Shown: positions 55,689 through 64,000, numbered from the stretch's first letter. The stretch is DNA of 64,000 nt from Polyangiaceae bacterium (GCA_025353725.1 JANXOF010000092.1:104947-168946); one strand, 5' to 3'. Notes: generated by a model from the letters alone, not told the origin. Program-made: numbers and translations.

Positions 55689-56783
55689 TCAGCTAGTTTT
55701 GCTCAGGGAACGGCGAGGTGACTGCGCCTTGCGTCTCGCCTTTTCCACCGCGTGCGCAGCCGCTCCGTGCAGCCCTGCGAGTGCATCGGTACAGACTGCG
55801 ACAGGGATGCGCTCGAGTAACGAACGCATCCGGCCCTTGTCGAGAAACGCCTCGAGAAAGGGGCTTGCCGGGCCCTCGTTTTTGCCCTCGCGTCGGCGCG
55901 ACGGGAGGCCTTCCGCGAGTACGCTTGCAAGGCGCATCGAAGCGCCCCCGCAAACGAAAACGCCCGCTGTCGCGAGTGACTTGAGCGCGAGGTTGCCGGC
56001 CTCTGCCCCGTAGACACTCGACCAGAGCTCGACGGCGCGCATCGCAGCTTCGCTCTTACCGCTCTCCGCGAGGTCCACCACCGCGACGTTCGGATCTTCG
56101 GCTCGCGCGACGTAGGATGCCTGCAGCTTGGCCTCGGGAATGCGCTGCTCACGGACGAAAAACGTGTAGAGCGCAGCTATCGTGGACCCTGAGGCAATCC
56201 GCTCGTAGCTCACATGCCCGAATTCTCGCGTCAGGCTCTTCAAAAGCGCACTCTCGACGGGTGTGCGGGGGGCGAAGTCGACGTGAGCGCCCTCCGTGGC
56301 ACACGGAACGTGCGCGGCGCCGTCCCACACGAAGGCGGCTTCGCCGAGTCCCGTTCCGGCGGCGATGACGGCAAGGTTTCCGCCTGTCTTGCGCGGCTTG
56401 CCGGCTTGGAGACTTTTCAGCTTGCGGGAAGGCGCGGCGAGCGCGCCAAGGCCCACGGCCACAAGATCGTTCAGCAGCGTGACGCGCGGGATACCAAAGG
56501 CCTCAGAGATGGACTCCGCGGTGAGCTCCCACGGGAGGTTCGTCGTCTTGACACGCTGGTCGACCACGGGACCGGCGACGCCGAAGGTCGCGGCGGCCAC
56601 GGAAACCTTTCGGCCGACGCGAGCGCGCGCGGGGTCGAGGAACGCGGAAAGCGCCTCCTCGAAGCTACTGAACGCGCGACTGTCGAGCACCCGATGATGC
56701 TCGACCTTTTGGCTCTCGGCGTCGAGCAACGCAAAGCGTGCACGCGTGCCTCCGACATCACCGGCGAGAACGAAACGCGACAT
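55689..56783 (-). CDS. glk: Glucokinase (bacterial Glk type)
   Basis: 364 residues, slightly longer than the roughly 320 of E. coli Glk. FVLAGDVGGTRARFALLDAE is the phosphate-1 site, TLLNDLVAVGLGAL the catalytic Asp segment, and LAVIAAGTGLGEA the phosphate-2 site. It then has CATEGAHVDFAPRT for glucose binding. A basic C-terminal tail of about 20 residues is extra. It phosphorylates glucose with ATP to supply Zwf. It lies 18 bases after the CHI-like gene and 56 bases before tkt. Confidence 0.94.
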   Translation of the reverse strand: MSRFVLAGDVGGTRARFALLDAESQKVEHHRVLDSRAFSSFEEALSAFLDPARARVGRKVSVAAATFGVAGPVVDQRVKTTNLPWELTAESISEAFGIPRVTLLNDLVAVGLGALAAPSRKLKSLQAGKPRKTGGNLAVIAAGTGLGEAAFVWDGAAHVPCATEGAHVDFAPRTPVESALLKSLTREFGHVSYERIASGSTIAALYTFFVREQRIPEAKLQASYVARAEDPNVAVVDLAESGKSEAAMRAVELWSSVYGAEAGNLALKSLATAGVFVCGGASMRLASVLAEGLPSRRREGKNEGPASPFLEAFLDKGRMRSLLERIPVAVCTDALAGLHGAAAHAVEKARRKAQSPRRSLSKTS

Positions 56784-56800
56784 ACCTCGCCCGCTTACGC

Positions 56801-57403
56801 TTAGAGCTTAGAGATGAGCTGATCGCCCATCGAAGGCTGGTCAATCTTGCCAAACCAGATGCTCCAGACGGCGTGCATGAAGTCTTGCCCGCCGAGAATC
56901 GCGCTACCGCCGCCCTGGACCCAAATGGTCACGTTTTTCGATGCGGCGTCATAGCTAATCACCACGGCGGTATTCTCCTTCACTTCCTCTTGCTTGAACG
57001 CCCCGACGAACTGAGCGGTACGAGCCGCGTCGTTGAAGCCGTTCATTTGCAGAGCCTCGGTAAGCGCTTTGCGGATTTTCGAAGAGTCGACGTCGCGGAG
57101 CATCTTCCACGTGAACTTCTTGTCGACCTCCGCGTCGATGACGGCCTGCTTCGATTTGGTCGCGGGCTTCTCCTTCATGTCGTGACGAATGCCATAAACT
57201 TTGGCCGTGAACGGCCCAACGGACTTCGTACGCACGGCGTCGCCCGTGTGAATCATGGCATCCGCGTGGGCCGTACCCAAGAGCGTGAGCATGAGTGCGA
57301 AGACCGCAGCGAAGACACCCCCGGCCCGAACCCAGGAAGCCCACCGAAGGGACACGAAGGCGAACGTAGAGCAACGCGAGGTCGTGACGTGGGCAGGGTG
57401 CAT
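56801..57403 (-). CDS. Chalcone isomerase-like exported protein
   Basis: The ATG at 57403 has AAAGGAG 9 bases upstream and gives 200 residues. A signal peptide or anchor (VFAALMLTLLGTAHADA) precedes a CHI-like domain: TGDAVRTKSVGPFTAKVYGI, WKMLRDVDSSKIRKALTEAL and GSAILGGQDFMHAVWSIWFG. Bacterial CHI-like proteins bind fatty acids or have unknown roles; the residues for flavonoid isomerisation are not evident. It lies between mltG and glk on the same strand. Function in this setting unknown. Confidence 0.8.
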   Translation of the reverse strand: MHPAHVTTSRCSTFAFVSLRWASWVRAGGVFAAVFALMLTLLGTAHADAMIHTGDAVRTKSVGPFTAKVYGIRHDMKEKPATKSKQAVIDAEVDKKFTWKMLRDVDSSKIRKALTEALQMNGFNDAARTAQFVGAFKQEEVKENTAVVISYDAASKNVTIWVQGGGSAILGGQDFMHAVWSIWFGKIDQPSMGDQLISKL

Positions 57404-57454
57404 AGGGTGACTCCTTTGGTGACAGTATCCCTCGAACCGCACAAGGTTCAACGG

Positions 57455-58699
57455 TCACGGAGGGGGGCCGTCGTGCTCAATGCGCCCCTCTTTCGTGTCT
57501 TTCGCGTCCCTCTGAGACCGCTCGCGGAGCTCTTTTACAGCCGTATTGTGCTCTTCCAGGGTCTCACTGAAGGCGTGGCGGCGCCCCTCCCCGCGGGTCA
57601 CGAAGAAGAGATATTTCGTACTTGAGGGGGCGAGCAGCGCTTGAAGGGACTTGAGACCGGGGTTGGCAATCGGCCCCGGCGGAAGCCCCTCGTGAACGTA
57701 CGTGCTGTACGTGTTCAGTGGGTCCGTATTGATGCTGTGCGTGATTTTCCCGGCGTACCCCGCGCACGCGGGAATGCGGTCTCGGAGAACGAGGCAGCCG
57801 TAGCCTGACGTCGGGTCGCACTGAAGAACCTTGCGTTTGAAGAGCGGATCGCGAAGTCGGTTCAAAAACACGCTCGCAATGAGCGGTCGCTCTTCATCGA
57901 TCGCGGCTTCTTTTTCCACCATCGAGGCGAGCGTGACGATGTCACGCCTCGTCCACCCAAAAAGTGATTCGAGGTTCGCGTAACCCAGGTGGTGGTTTTG
58001 CTCCAACTGGAGGAAGCGCCGGTCAAACTCGCCTTTGAGCCGGCGGACGACATCGCGAGAGTCAGAATCTCGCGCGAGCTCATAGGTCGCTGGGAAAAGA
58101 AATCCTTCGGCGCTGTCGCCCTCGAGACCGAGCTCACGAAGGAGCAACGGGTCCGTCGTCGCTTCGAGAAACGACGCCTGCGTCGCGACGTGGAGCGTTT
58201 GAAGGCGCTTGGCGATGTCGAAGCGATTCCAGCCCTCGGGAATGGTGACCTTGGCTTTGCTCGCGGCGCCTTGCCGTTCGAGGCGATGCAGCAGTTCTTG
58301 AGGAGTGACGTCGTCGGTCAGGAGATGCCTGCCCGGTGCAAATTTCGGCTGCTCGAGGCGCACGTAGAGTGCGAAAAGGGCGAAACGCCCTCGGGGGGCT
58401 ACTACGCCTGCGCGTTCGAGCTTCGAAACCACCGAGGTGAGCGGCTCCTCGGGTTCGAGTGTGACCTCGACGTCTTTACCCGCGCCGGGTCCCGGGCTCA
58501 GCGGGTAGAGGACGAGCATGTAGGTCATCGCCGCCGCGAGGGCGGTGCCCGCGACGACGAAAAGCCAAAAGACGAGCGGCCTCGTTGCCTTCGCAACGTC
58601 GCCCTTGGCTCGGCCATGCGAGACCTCGCCACGCTTTCGCCGCAGGCGTTTCGTGCGCACACCTTTGCTCGAAGGCGGGGGCGGGGGGAGCGACGTCAC
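57455..58699 (-). CDS. mltG: Endolytic transglycosylase MltG
   Basis: 414 residues. A basic cytoplasmic head is followed by one membrane helix (43-65) and then a LysM-like domain. The YceG domain has AEGFLFPATYELAR, ASMVEKEAAIDEERPLIASV with the catalytic Glu, and the closing PGPIANPGLKSLQALLAPS. MltG cuts nascent peptidoglycan strands and sets glycan length. Its ATG overlaps the ruvX stop (ATGA), a common ruvX-mltG pairing. Confidence 0.95.
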   Translation of the reverse strand: MTSLPPPPPSSKGVRTKRLRRKRGEVSHGRAKGDVAKATRPLVFWLFVVAGTALAAAMTYMLVLYPLSPGPGAGKDVEVTLEPEEPLTSVVSKLERAGVVAPRGRFALFALYVRLEQPKFAPGRHLLTDDVTPQELLHRLERQGAASKAKVTIPEGWNRFDIAKRLQTLHVATQASFLEATTDPLLLRELGLEGDSAEGFLFPATYELARDSDSRDVVRRLKGEFDRRFLQLEQNHHLGYANLESLFGWTRRDIVTLASMVEKEAAIDEERPLIASVFLNRLRDPLFKRKVLQCDPTSGYGCLVLRDRIPACAGYAGKITHSINTDPLNTYSTYVHEGLPPGPIANPGLKSLQALLAPSSTKYLFFVTRGEGRRHAFSETLEEHNTAVKELRERSQRDAKDTKEGRIEHDGPPP

Positions 58700-59160
58700 G
58701 TCTTGCCTCGCTTGCGGCGAGCCGTCCGCGTGTCAATCCAGGCTTGAAGGATGACGACCGCCGAGGCTTCGTCGATGCGGTCACGCGCCTTTTGACCAAA
58801 CACTTCGCTCGCAGTCAGCGATCGCTTGGCTTGCACGGTGGTGAGGCGCTCGTCTACGAGCTCGACGTCACACCCTGTGGCGTCCGCGATGTCTTGGGCA
58901 AGGGCGCGCGCGCGGCGTGCCGCCTCTCCTTCGGTGCCGCGCATATCGAGGGGAAATCCGACCACAATTCGACCCACGCCCTCGGTTTCAACGATCTCGC
59001 GGAGCGCGGCTAGAAACTTCGGGCGAGGCCTGGCCTGGAGCGTTCCGCGGGGGTGAGCGAGCAGGCCGAGCTCGTCGGAGAGCGCGACGCCGATGCGCAC
59101 GGCTCCGAGATCGAGCGCGCAAACAACGCGCTTTAGCGCTTTGGTTTCGGGGAGGGTCAC
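58696..59160 (-). CDS. ruvX: Putative Holliday junction resolvase RuvX/YqgF
   Basis: The GTG at 59160 gives 154 residues, the family length; frames extending further run into the divergent hisS gene. Motifs are CALDLGAVRIGVALSDELG (catalytic Asp), GRIVVGFPLDMRG and the acidic LVDERLTTVQAKRS with DEASAVVILQAWID. YqgF proteins act in 16S rRNA 5' processing in E. coli and as nuclease-like resolvases elsewhere. First gene of the minus-strand string. Confidence 0.93.
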   Translation of the reverse strand: MTLPETKALKRVVCALDLGAVRIGVALSDELGLLAHPRGTLQARPRPKFLAALREIVETEGVGRIVVGFPLDMRGTEGEAARRARALAQDIADATGCDVELVDERLTTVQAKRSLTASEVFGQKARDRIDEASAVVILQAWIDTRTARRKRGKT

Positions 59161-59326
59161 AGCGCGCCATTCAAAACACGCGTGCGGCAGTAGGCAACAG
59201 GCAACCGGCGAAAACGCACAAGCTGCTCGAAAACAACCTTGCGCGCTTCGGCAGAAAGCCCCTGCGCAGGTCTCGAGTTCATCCTCTGCTTGACCGGAAT
59301 GGCACTCCACGCGATAAGCCGGCCCC

Positions 59327-60685
59327 GTGAGCGCCCCTTCCCCCGTCCGTGCCGTCAAAGGCATGAATGACGTGCTTCCTGGCGAAATCGGCCGCTGGCA
59401 CCGGGTCGAGGCGGCCTTCCGCTCATCGATGGGCCGCCTGGGCTATCGCGAGGTGCGCACTCCCTATCTGGAGCCTACGGGCCTTTTCGTCCGCACCATC
59501 GGCGAGGCGACCGATGTGGTCGAGAAGGAGATGTATTCGTTCGTTTTCCACGACGAGCCTCTTACGTTGAGGCCCGAGGGCACGGCTGGAGCCGCGCGCG
59601 CCTACGTCGAGCACAAGATTCACAACGTCGAGCCCGTCTCGCGCTGGTTTTACCTCGGGCCGATGTTTCGCGGCGAGCGCCCGGCCAAGGGGCGCTACCG
59701 GCAGTTCAACCAAGTCGGTGCAGAATGTTTCGGAGATCCCGGGCCAGGCTGCGACGCCGAGATGATCGACGCGCTTGTCGGATTTCTCGTCGAGATAGGG
59801 ATCCCGAAGCCTGACGTGTTCATCAACTCGATCGGCAACGCCGAAACGCGCGAGCGGTATAAGCAGGCCCTCGTCAAGGCGCTCGAACCGAAGAAAGAGA
59901 CACTGAGTGCCGATTCGCAGCGGAGGCTCGTCACCAATCCGTTGCGTATCCTCGACTCGAAACACCCTGCCGACAAAGCGGCGATCGAGGGCGCCCCGAC
60001 GGTGCTCGACTTTTTGAGCGACGAGGACCGCGCTCACTGGGATGGCCTCAGGCGACACCTCGACGCGCTCGGAACGGCGTACACGGTCGACCCGAAGCTC
60101 GTTCGCGGACTGGACTACTACGGGCGCACGCTGTTTGAGATCAAAGGCGCGTACGACAAACTCGGGGCCGGGAGCACGCTCGTCGGGGGCGGACGCTACG
60201 ACGGGATGGTGGAGGAACTCGGCGGACCCAAAGTGCCTGCGATAGGGTTCGCGGCGGGGCTGGAGCGCTTGCTCATCGCAAGTGACTTGCAGGTTCCTAC
60301 AAGCGTCGTCGACGTCCTCATCGCGCCACTCGGCGAGCGCGCAGTCGACGCGGCGCTCGTTCTCGGACGCGATTTGCGGCGCGCCGATGTGCGCTGCGAG
60401 GTCGACACGCGTAACGCCTCGATCAAGGCTCAGCTTCGGCGCGCGAACTCACTCGGTGCGCGGTTCGCGATCATTGTCGGGGATCGCGAAATCGACGAGG
60501 GAATCGTGGAACTCAAAGACCTCGCCAACCGCACGCAAGAGCGCGTGGCGCGGGCCGATGTGGTTCCGCGCATCTTGGCGCGGAGCGCACACGGCGTAGT
60601 CAGCGCGGAAGTCGAGTCTGCGGCTTCGCAGGCCGAGGCGAACGCGGACGTGAGCCTCTCAGCGCCAGATGCGGGGGACCCGTGA
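59327..60685 (+). CDS. hisS: Histidyl-tRNA synthetase
   Basis: 452 residues from GTG. The class II core shows GMNDVLPGEIGRWHRVEAAF, motif 2 (LRPEGTAGAARAYVEHKI and FRGERPAKGRYRQFNQ), and the His-specific loop LVRGLDYYGRTLFEIKG, then GGGRYDGMVEELGGP. The anticodon-binding domain fills residues about 330-430, followed by an Ala/Glu-rich extension of about 20. It charges tRNA-His. The stop overlaps the start of the next gene (GTGA), so it also drives that gene. Confidence 0.96.
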   Translation: MSAPSPVRAVKGMNDVLPGEIGRWHRVEAAFRSSMGRLGYREVRTPYLEPTGLFVRTIGEATDVVEKEMYSFVFHDEPLTLRPEGTAGAARAYVEHKIHNVEPVSRWFYLGPMFRGERPAKGRYRQFNQVGAECFGDPGPGCDAEMIDALVGFLVEIGIPKPDVFINSIGNAETRERYKQALVKALEPKKETLSADSQRRLVTNPLRILDSKHPADKAAIEGAPTVLDFLSDEDRAHWDGLRRHLDALGTAYTVDPKLVRGLDYYGRTLFEIKGAYDKLGAGSTLVGGGRYDGMVEELGGPKVPAIGFAAGLERLLIASDLQVPTSVVDVLIAPLGERAVDAALVLGRDLRRADVRCEVDTRNASIKAQLRRANSLGARFAIIVGDREIDEGIVELKDLANRTQERVARADVVPRILARSAHGVVSAEVESAASQAEANADVSLSAPDAGDP

Positions 60686-62490
60686 GGCGCGTGCGTACCT
60701 CCGTTTCCGTGCTCGTCGCCCTCGCGGGCGTAGTCCTTGTTCCTGACGCGAACAAGGCGTGGGCCCAAAAGGGCTCCGGGCCGACGCAATCGAGTCCGAC
60801 GCGCAACAAACCCGTGGGCCCGCAAGCCGGAGGAAACCCCGACGAGGAGCCGCGTGGTTCGTCCCCCTCGTCACGCCCGCTTGACGAGCCCACGGCGATT
60901 GCGCCGAACGATCCGCTCGCTCTCCCACCCGGTGTAAGTGAGCGCGTCGGGTCGGACTACGACGGTCGCGCAAGCGCCCCCGAAGGCCCTTTAAAGCGCA
61001 AATTTTTCCCCTATTATGAAGAGAAGCGCGGCGACTATCGCTTGCGGCTCCTTCCCCCGCTTTTCCTTGAACACACCCGCGGCCTCGACCGGAAGACGGG
61101 CGCGACCACGGCGCAAACCGACCGCGAAACGCTCGCCGCGCTGCTTTTTTACCAGCGCCGATCGCCGAACTTGGATGCGGACGTGCTGTTTCCGCTCGCG
61201 TGGCGGGTACGCGAGCGGCAAAACCACGTGTTGGTCCTCGGCCCGCTCGTTCACCGCGAAGCGCCGGGAGAACACGACAACTGGCTCGCGCCGCTGGTCT
61301 TCCAAGGAAAGCGGAAAGATGGCGGGTACTTCCACTCTCCGCTCACGCTGACAACATCGTCGTGGAACGACAAAAGCGCGTTCACTCTCGTCGGCCCGTA
61401 CTTTCGCGACAGGACCGCGAAAGACGTCGACATGGGCGTGGCTCCGCTGTGGTTCCACGGCGACAACGGCGACCAGGACGGCGCTCGAAAGACGTACACC
61501 GTCATCCCTCCCCTTCTGTTCTTCCACCGCGAACGCGAACTCGACCAGAGCCAGCTTACCGTCGTCGGGCCCGTGATCGCGCAGAGCGACATGAAGCGCT
61601 CGGTGTTCGACGTCGCGCCGCTACTCTTCACGATTACCGGAAAGCCCGAGACCGGTGGAGTCAAAGAGTTTCACTACACGCTCTTCCCGATCTTTCACTA
61701 CGGGCGCGATCCGGAAAAGTCGCTCTTTGTACTGCCCGGCTACCTTCGTCGTGTAACGCGCTCGAGCGACACGCTCATTACTCCGCTTTTTTCGCACGCG
61801 ACGACGCGCAACAAGTCCACGTCGCTCACGTTAGCGGGTCCGATTGTGCCGATTTTCTACCGTGCCACGGACGTCGACGTGGGCTACAGCGCGCTCGGCA
61901 TTTTCCCGTTCTACTTTGGCTCGAGCAGCCCGACGGGGCGCACGCTCGCAACTCCGCTTTACGCGCATCGTGACAACTTCAACGTTTCGCGTACGAGTTG
62001 GATTTTCCCGAACATCGTGTTCAGCGACGATACCCAAGGATGGGAGGTCGATATCCACCCCATCGTCTACGTCGGGCGAAGCGAGCAGAATACGCACACC
62101 GTCGTAGCGCCTATCTATTGGGACTTTGCGAGCCCCAAGGGGCGTACGACGATTGGGTTCCCGCTGTTTTGGAGGTTCACCGACACCTCGGACAACTCGA
62201 TTACGCAGGTGGCCGCCAATACGCTTTATCGGCAAAAGCGCGTCACCGGTGGTCTCGATTGGCAATTTCATATCTTGCCCATTTTCTCGTACGGCCAAAG
62301 CCCGACCGGGAGTTGGGCTAATCTGTTCTTCGGCTTGCTCGGCTACGACCACGACGGTCCCACGACGAAGCTCAAGGCTCTTTGGGTCCCGATTACCGTT
62401 GCAGGCGGCGGCGCGACGCCCGAGGCAGGCCCTCTGCCCGCGGCGCGACCCTCCCCGTCAAAGGACACGGAGCCGGCGGAGCCTCGTTAG
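60682..62490 (+). CDS. Exported protein of repeated aromatic beta modules
   Basis: 602 residues from a GTG overlapping hisS. A signal peptide (VSVLVALAGVVLVPDANKAW A) precedes a 100-residue Pro/Ser-rich linker. From about 110 to 585 a module of roughly 40-50 residues repeats about ten times, each built like APLxFxxxR...xxVxGPxx (PLLFFHRERELDQSQLTVVG, APLLFTITGKPETGGVKEFH, LFPIFHYGRDPEKSLFVLPG). The high Phe/Tyr/Trp content and alternating pattern suggest a beta-barrel or solenoid in the outer membrane. I recall similar hypotheticals in deltaproteobacteria but know no function. Translational coupling to hisS is notable. Confidence 0.7.
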   Translation: MRRVRTSVSVLVALAGVVLVPDANKAWAQKGSGPTQSSPTRNKPVGPQAGGNPDEEPRGSSPSSRPLDEPTAIAPNDPLALPPGVSERVGSDYDGRASAPEGPLKRKFFPYYEEKRGDYRLRLLPPLFLEHTRGLDRKTGATTAQTDRETLAALLFYQRRSPNLDADVLFPLAWRVRERQNHVLVLGPLVHREAPGEHDNWLAPLVFQGKRKDGGYFHSPLTLTTSSWNDKSAFTLVGPYFRDRTAKDVDMGVAPLWFHGDNGDQDGARKTYTVIPPLLFFHRERELDQSQLTVVGPVIAQSDMKRSVFDVAPLLFTITGKPETGGVKEFHYTLFPIFHYGRDPEKSLFVLPGYLRRVTRSSDTLITPLFSHATTRNKSTSLTLAGPIVPIFYRATDVDVGYSALGIFPFYFGSSSPTGRTLATPLYAHRDNFNVSRTSWIFPNIVFSDDTQGWEVDIHPIVYVGRSEQNTHTVVAPIYWDFASPKGRTTIGFPLFWRFTDTSDNSITQVAANTLYRQKRVTGGLDWQFHILPIFSYGQSPTGSWANLFFGLLGYDHDGPTTKLKALWVPITVAGGGATPEAGPLPAARPSPSKDTEPAEPR

Positions 62491-62558
62491 AGCCGTTGGG
62501 ACGGACGCTCGAGACTTGAATGCTCGGGCACGGAGACGGGAGTGGAGAGGTGCTCACG

Positions 62559-62888
62559 ATGAACGACCGACCCCGTTTGCCTCTTTTTACCGATGGTTCG
62601 AGGACCCTCGCTGCTACGTCGGTCGCTTTCTGGCTCGCGCAGGCAGGTGTTTGGGCAGCCGCCATCTCGATGGGCTCGAGCCACAAGCGAGGGGCGCTCC
62701 TTTGGTTTGTGTTGGGGGTTCCCCCGGTGATCCTCGCCGTCGTTGCGGCGCGTGGCTTCGCGCGACGGGGGCTGACCGGGAGAAAAAGAATTTTCCTCGT
62801 GCTTGCTACCGTCGGCACCGTTCTCACCATCGCCTTCGCGTTTGAGCAGTACACGGTCGTGGGCCCGGACAGCATGAGAGTCCACTGA
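62559..62888 (+). CDS. Small membrane protein
   Basis: The ATG at 62559 has GGAGAGG 9 bases upstream, better than the ATG at 62520. The 109-residue product has three hydrophobic helices (ATSVAFWLAQAGVWAAAISM, WFVLGVPPVILAVVAARGF, IFLVLATVGTVLTIAFAF). No family recognised; the topology resembles small integral proteins of unknown role. Confidence 0.5.
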   Translation: MNDRPRLPLFTDGSRTLAATSVAFWLAQAGVWAAAISMGSSHKRGALLWFVLGVPPVILAVVAARGFARRGLTGRKRIFLVLATVGTVLTIAFAFEQYTVVGPDSMRVH

Positions 62889-63180
62889 CCAATTCACCAA
62901 CCGAGACGGCGCGGTCGTGCAGGTGCCGACCCTGCACAACAGTAGCGGCGGCGTCCGCAAGCGTGAGCGACGCAAGCTGTCGGCGGGGTTGAGGTGTCGA
63001 CTCGCGCCTGGACTCTCCTTGCCCCAACCTAGACAGAAGGGCGCGCTGCAGGACTCTTCCACTTTCGTAACGGAGGCGCCGCAGCCCGTTTCCCTTCCCT
63101 TGTCAGCGCCGCGCGCGCTCGGGCCAAGCCTGGGGTGACCGCGGCTGCCCCGACGCCTGAGGAATCCGTCGTTTGAGCCA
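62889..63180. other. Gene-poor stretch before the tandem repeats
   Basis: About 290 bases after the small membrane protein gene with no convincing ORF, RNA or promoter. Frames on both strands are Arg/Pro/Ser-rich, as expected of non-coding high-GC DNA. Confidence 0.5.
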
Positions 63181-63430
63181 ATTGTCCGCTCCGGAGGCCG
63201 TCGGCGGGCCTCGATCGACTCACGCGGAACGACTGAGGGCGGTTGCCCACCTCCTTGCGACTCGGGCATAAGCTCCGGAGACGGTTCGCGGGGCCCGATC
63301 GACCCGCGCAGAACGTACGGAGGCGGTTAGCGAGTCCAGATCGACACCCGCGTAACCTCCCAAGGCGGTGGGCAAGCTTCAGCGATTCACAGAATGGCTC
63401 TGGGAACTGTTCGCGACGTTTGACCCTTTC
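63181..63430. repeat. Degenerate 42-bp tandem repeats
   Basis: Four clear copies: 63181-63222, 63223-63264, 63265-63306 and 63307-63350 (the last 44 bp). Two weaker ones continue to about 63430. Shared core: CCGGAGGCGGT then a variable GCGGGCCC part and GATCGAC. The same 42-base period shows as a 14-residue period in a minus-strand frame (RSGxANRLR). No protein family or known element is recognised. Confidence 0.6.
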
Positions 63431-63654
63431 CGCGCTTCGGCAAGAGGTGGTTCGTGCGTGCGTAAGGATATCCGCCGAGCGGCTCACTTCCGCCGCTCGA
63501 AGTCGCAGCGGTCGCCCGTTTGAAGGCGCGCGAACGCGATTCGCAGTCTAGGCTCGTCAAGTGACAGATGCGAGAACGACTCTCAGCGCGTTTCAAGTGC
63601 CAAACCGCTCCAACTGGTACACCATCGGCTTCGGAGAAAGCTGTGTAAGTTGTT
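63431..63654. other. Spacer between repeats and IS end
   Basis: About 220 bases without a convincing gene, tRNA or hairpin. Confidence 0.4.
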
Positions 63655-63680
63655 GGAGATATGGTCAAGAGTTGTGGATC
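63655..63680. repeat. Probable terminal inverted repeat of an IS256-type element
   Basis: GGAGATATGGTCAAGAGTTG, followed by TGGATC, lies 10-35 bases beyond the transposase stop. The TCAA(A/G)AGTTGTGGAT segment is typical of IS256/Mutator-like ends. The outer boundary is approximate because the other end of the element is outside the window. Confidence 0.5.
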
Positions 63681-63689
63681 GAGGTCTGA

Positions 63690-64000
63690 TTAAGCGGCGA
63701 CCTTCTGTGGTTGATTCTTGGTTTTCCTCTGCGGCTTGATCATGGCGGCATCCGACGCTACGTCAGCGCGTTCGACGCGAACGCCATCGACAAACTGCAC
63801 GCCCGCCCGGACAAGCGGCAAGAGTTGGTGCACGTTGAGGCGACGCCAGCTCGCCTCGACGAGGAGCAGCAGGCGGAACGCCATGGCGAGCCCCGCCTTG
63901 CGCGAGCCCGGCGCCCTTCGTCACACGCTGACGCAGCTTCACCGTCGCAAACGTCGATTCAATCGGATTCGTCGTGCGCAGGTGCTTCCAGTGCTCGGCG
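63690..64000 (-). pseudogene. IS256/Mutator-family transposase C-terminus, frameshifted, partial
   Basis: From the window edge, one minus-strand frame reads EHWKHLRTTNPIESTFATVK and LRQRVTKGAG, the conserved C-terminal signature of IS256-type transposases. At a GGG run (63909-63907) the frame must change by one base to continue SRKAGLAMAFRLLLLVEASW and NVHQLLPLVRAGVQFVDGVR to the stop at 63690. One extra G therefore breaks the gene. The remaining two thirds, including the DDE residues, lie outside the window. Confidence 0.82.

Noticed and set aside
54514..56013. 499-residue plus-strand open frame opposite tkt and glk
   Set aside because: Lies across two certain genes on the other strand and has no protein-like motifs.
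62487..63269. 260-residue minus-strand open frame opposite the small membrane protein
   Set aside because: Arg/Pro/Gly-rich composition with no motif, and the plus-strand gene has a ribosome binding site and clear membrane helices.
63181..63430. Tandem repeats considered as a CRISPR array
   Set aside because: Units abut with no unique spacers and the copies are too diverged.

Overview
The window is high-GC, gene-dense DNA with no rRNA, tRNA or CRISPR array that I can see. The gene content suggests a myxobacterium of the class Polyangia. Evidence for this is several eukaryote-type Ser/Thr kinases, secreted Kelch/Cys-rich proteins with MYXO-CTERM-like tails, TPR, DnaJ and PEGA proteins, frequent GTG starts and many GTGA/ATGA gene overlaps. 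The assignment is an inference from content; no marker gene was compared.

Layout. 1-2570 (-): ribosome/tRNA operon rpsP-khpA-rimM-trmD-SPOUT RNA methyltransferase, with a recognisable promoter before rpsP. 2731-7569 (-): secreted GH13 alpha-amylase, SCP2-like protein and an inactive/active pair of M16 peptidases. 7640-14381 (+): LpxL-type acyltransferase, DnaJ-TPR protein, DnaK homologue and two TPR/low-complexity proteins. 14578-17680: two convergent TolC-family outer membrane proteins. 17857-21048: Uma2 nuclease, GGDEF response regulator, MutY and a small TM2-like protein. 21169-24625 (-): a 2-oxoacid dehydrogenase operon (E1alpha-E1beta-E2) whose E1alpha has lost the ThDP/Mg signature residues. 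24833-27064 (+): TPR/winged-helix regulator with a hexanucleotide tract at its 5' end.

27098-35647 (-): a compact four-gene unit of Ser/Thr kinase, PEGA/TPR/beta-barrel protein and two tandem paralogous secreted Kelch/Cys-rich proteins. I consider it the most system-like locus here. 35832-41471: Uma2 pseudogene, DUF427 protein, ECF sigma factor with a small membrane partner, and a membrane protein/GT39 glycosyltransferase pair. 41472-44000: poorly conserved small genes and probable decay. 44043-47597 (-): giant kinase-ATPase-TPR signalling protein. 47983-49961: small secreted peptide, MarR regulator with a palindromic operator and terminator, KGG stress protein and a hypothetical.

49981-57403: a glucose/pentose-phosphate cluster (zwf-opcA-pgl facing glk-tkt) fed by the ruvX-mltG-CHI-like gene string. 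59327-62888 (+): hisS, a repeat-rich exported protein and a small membrane protein. 62889-64000: gene-poor DNA with degenerate 42-bp tandem repeats, ending in a frameshifted IS256-type transposase cut by the window edge.

Start codons were moved inward where a Shine-Dalgarno sequence, signal peptide or overlap with the upstream stop supported it. Functions are assigned from motif recognition alone, without database searches.
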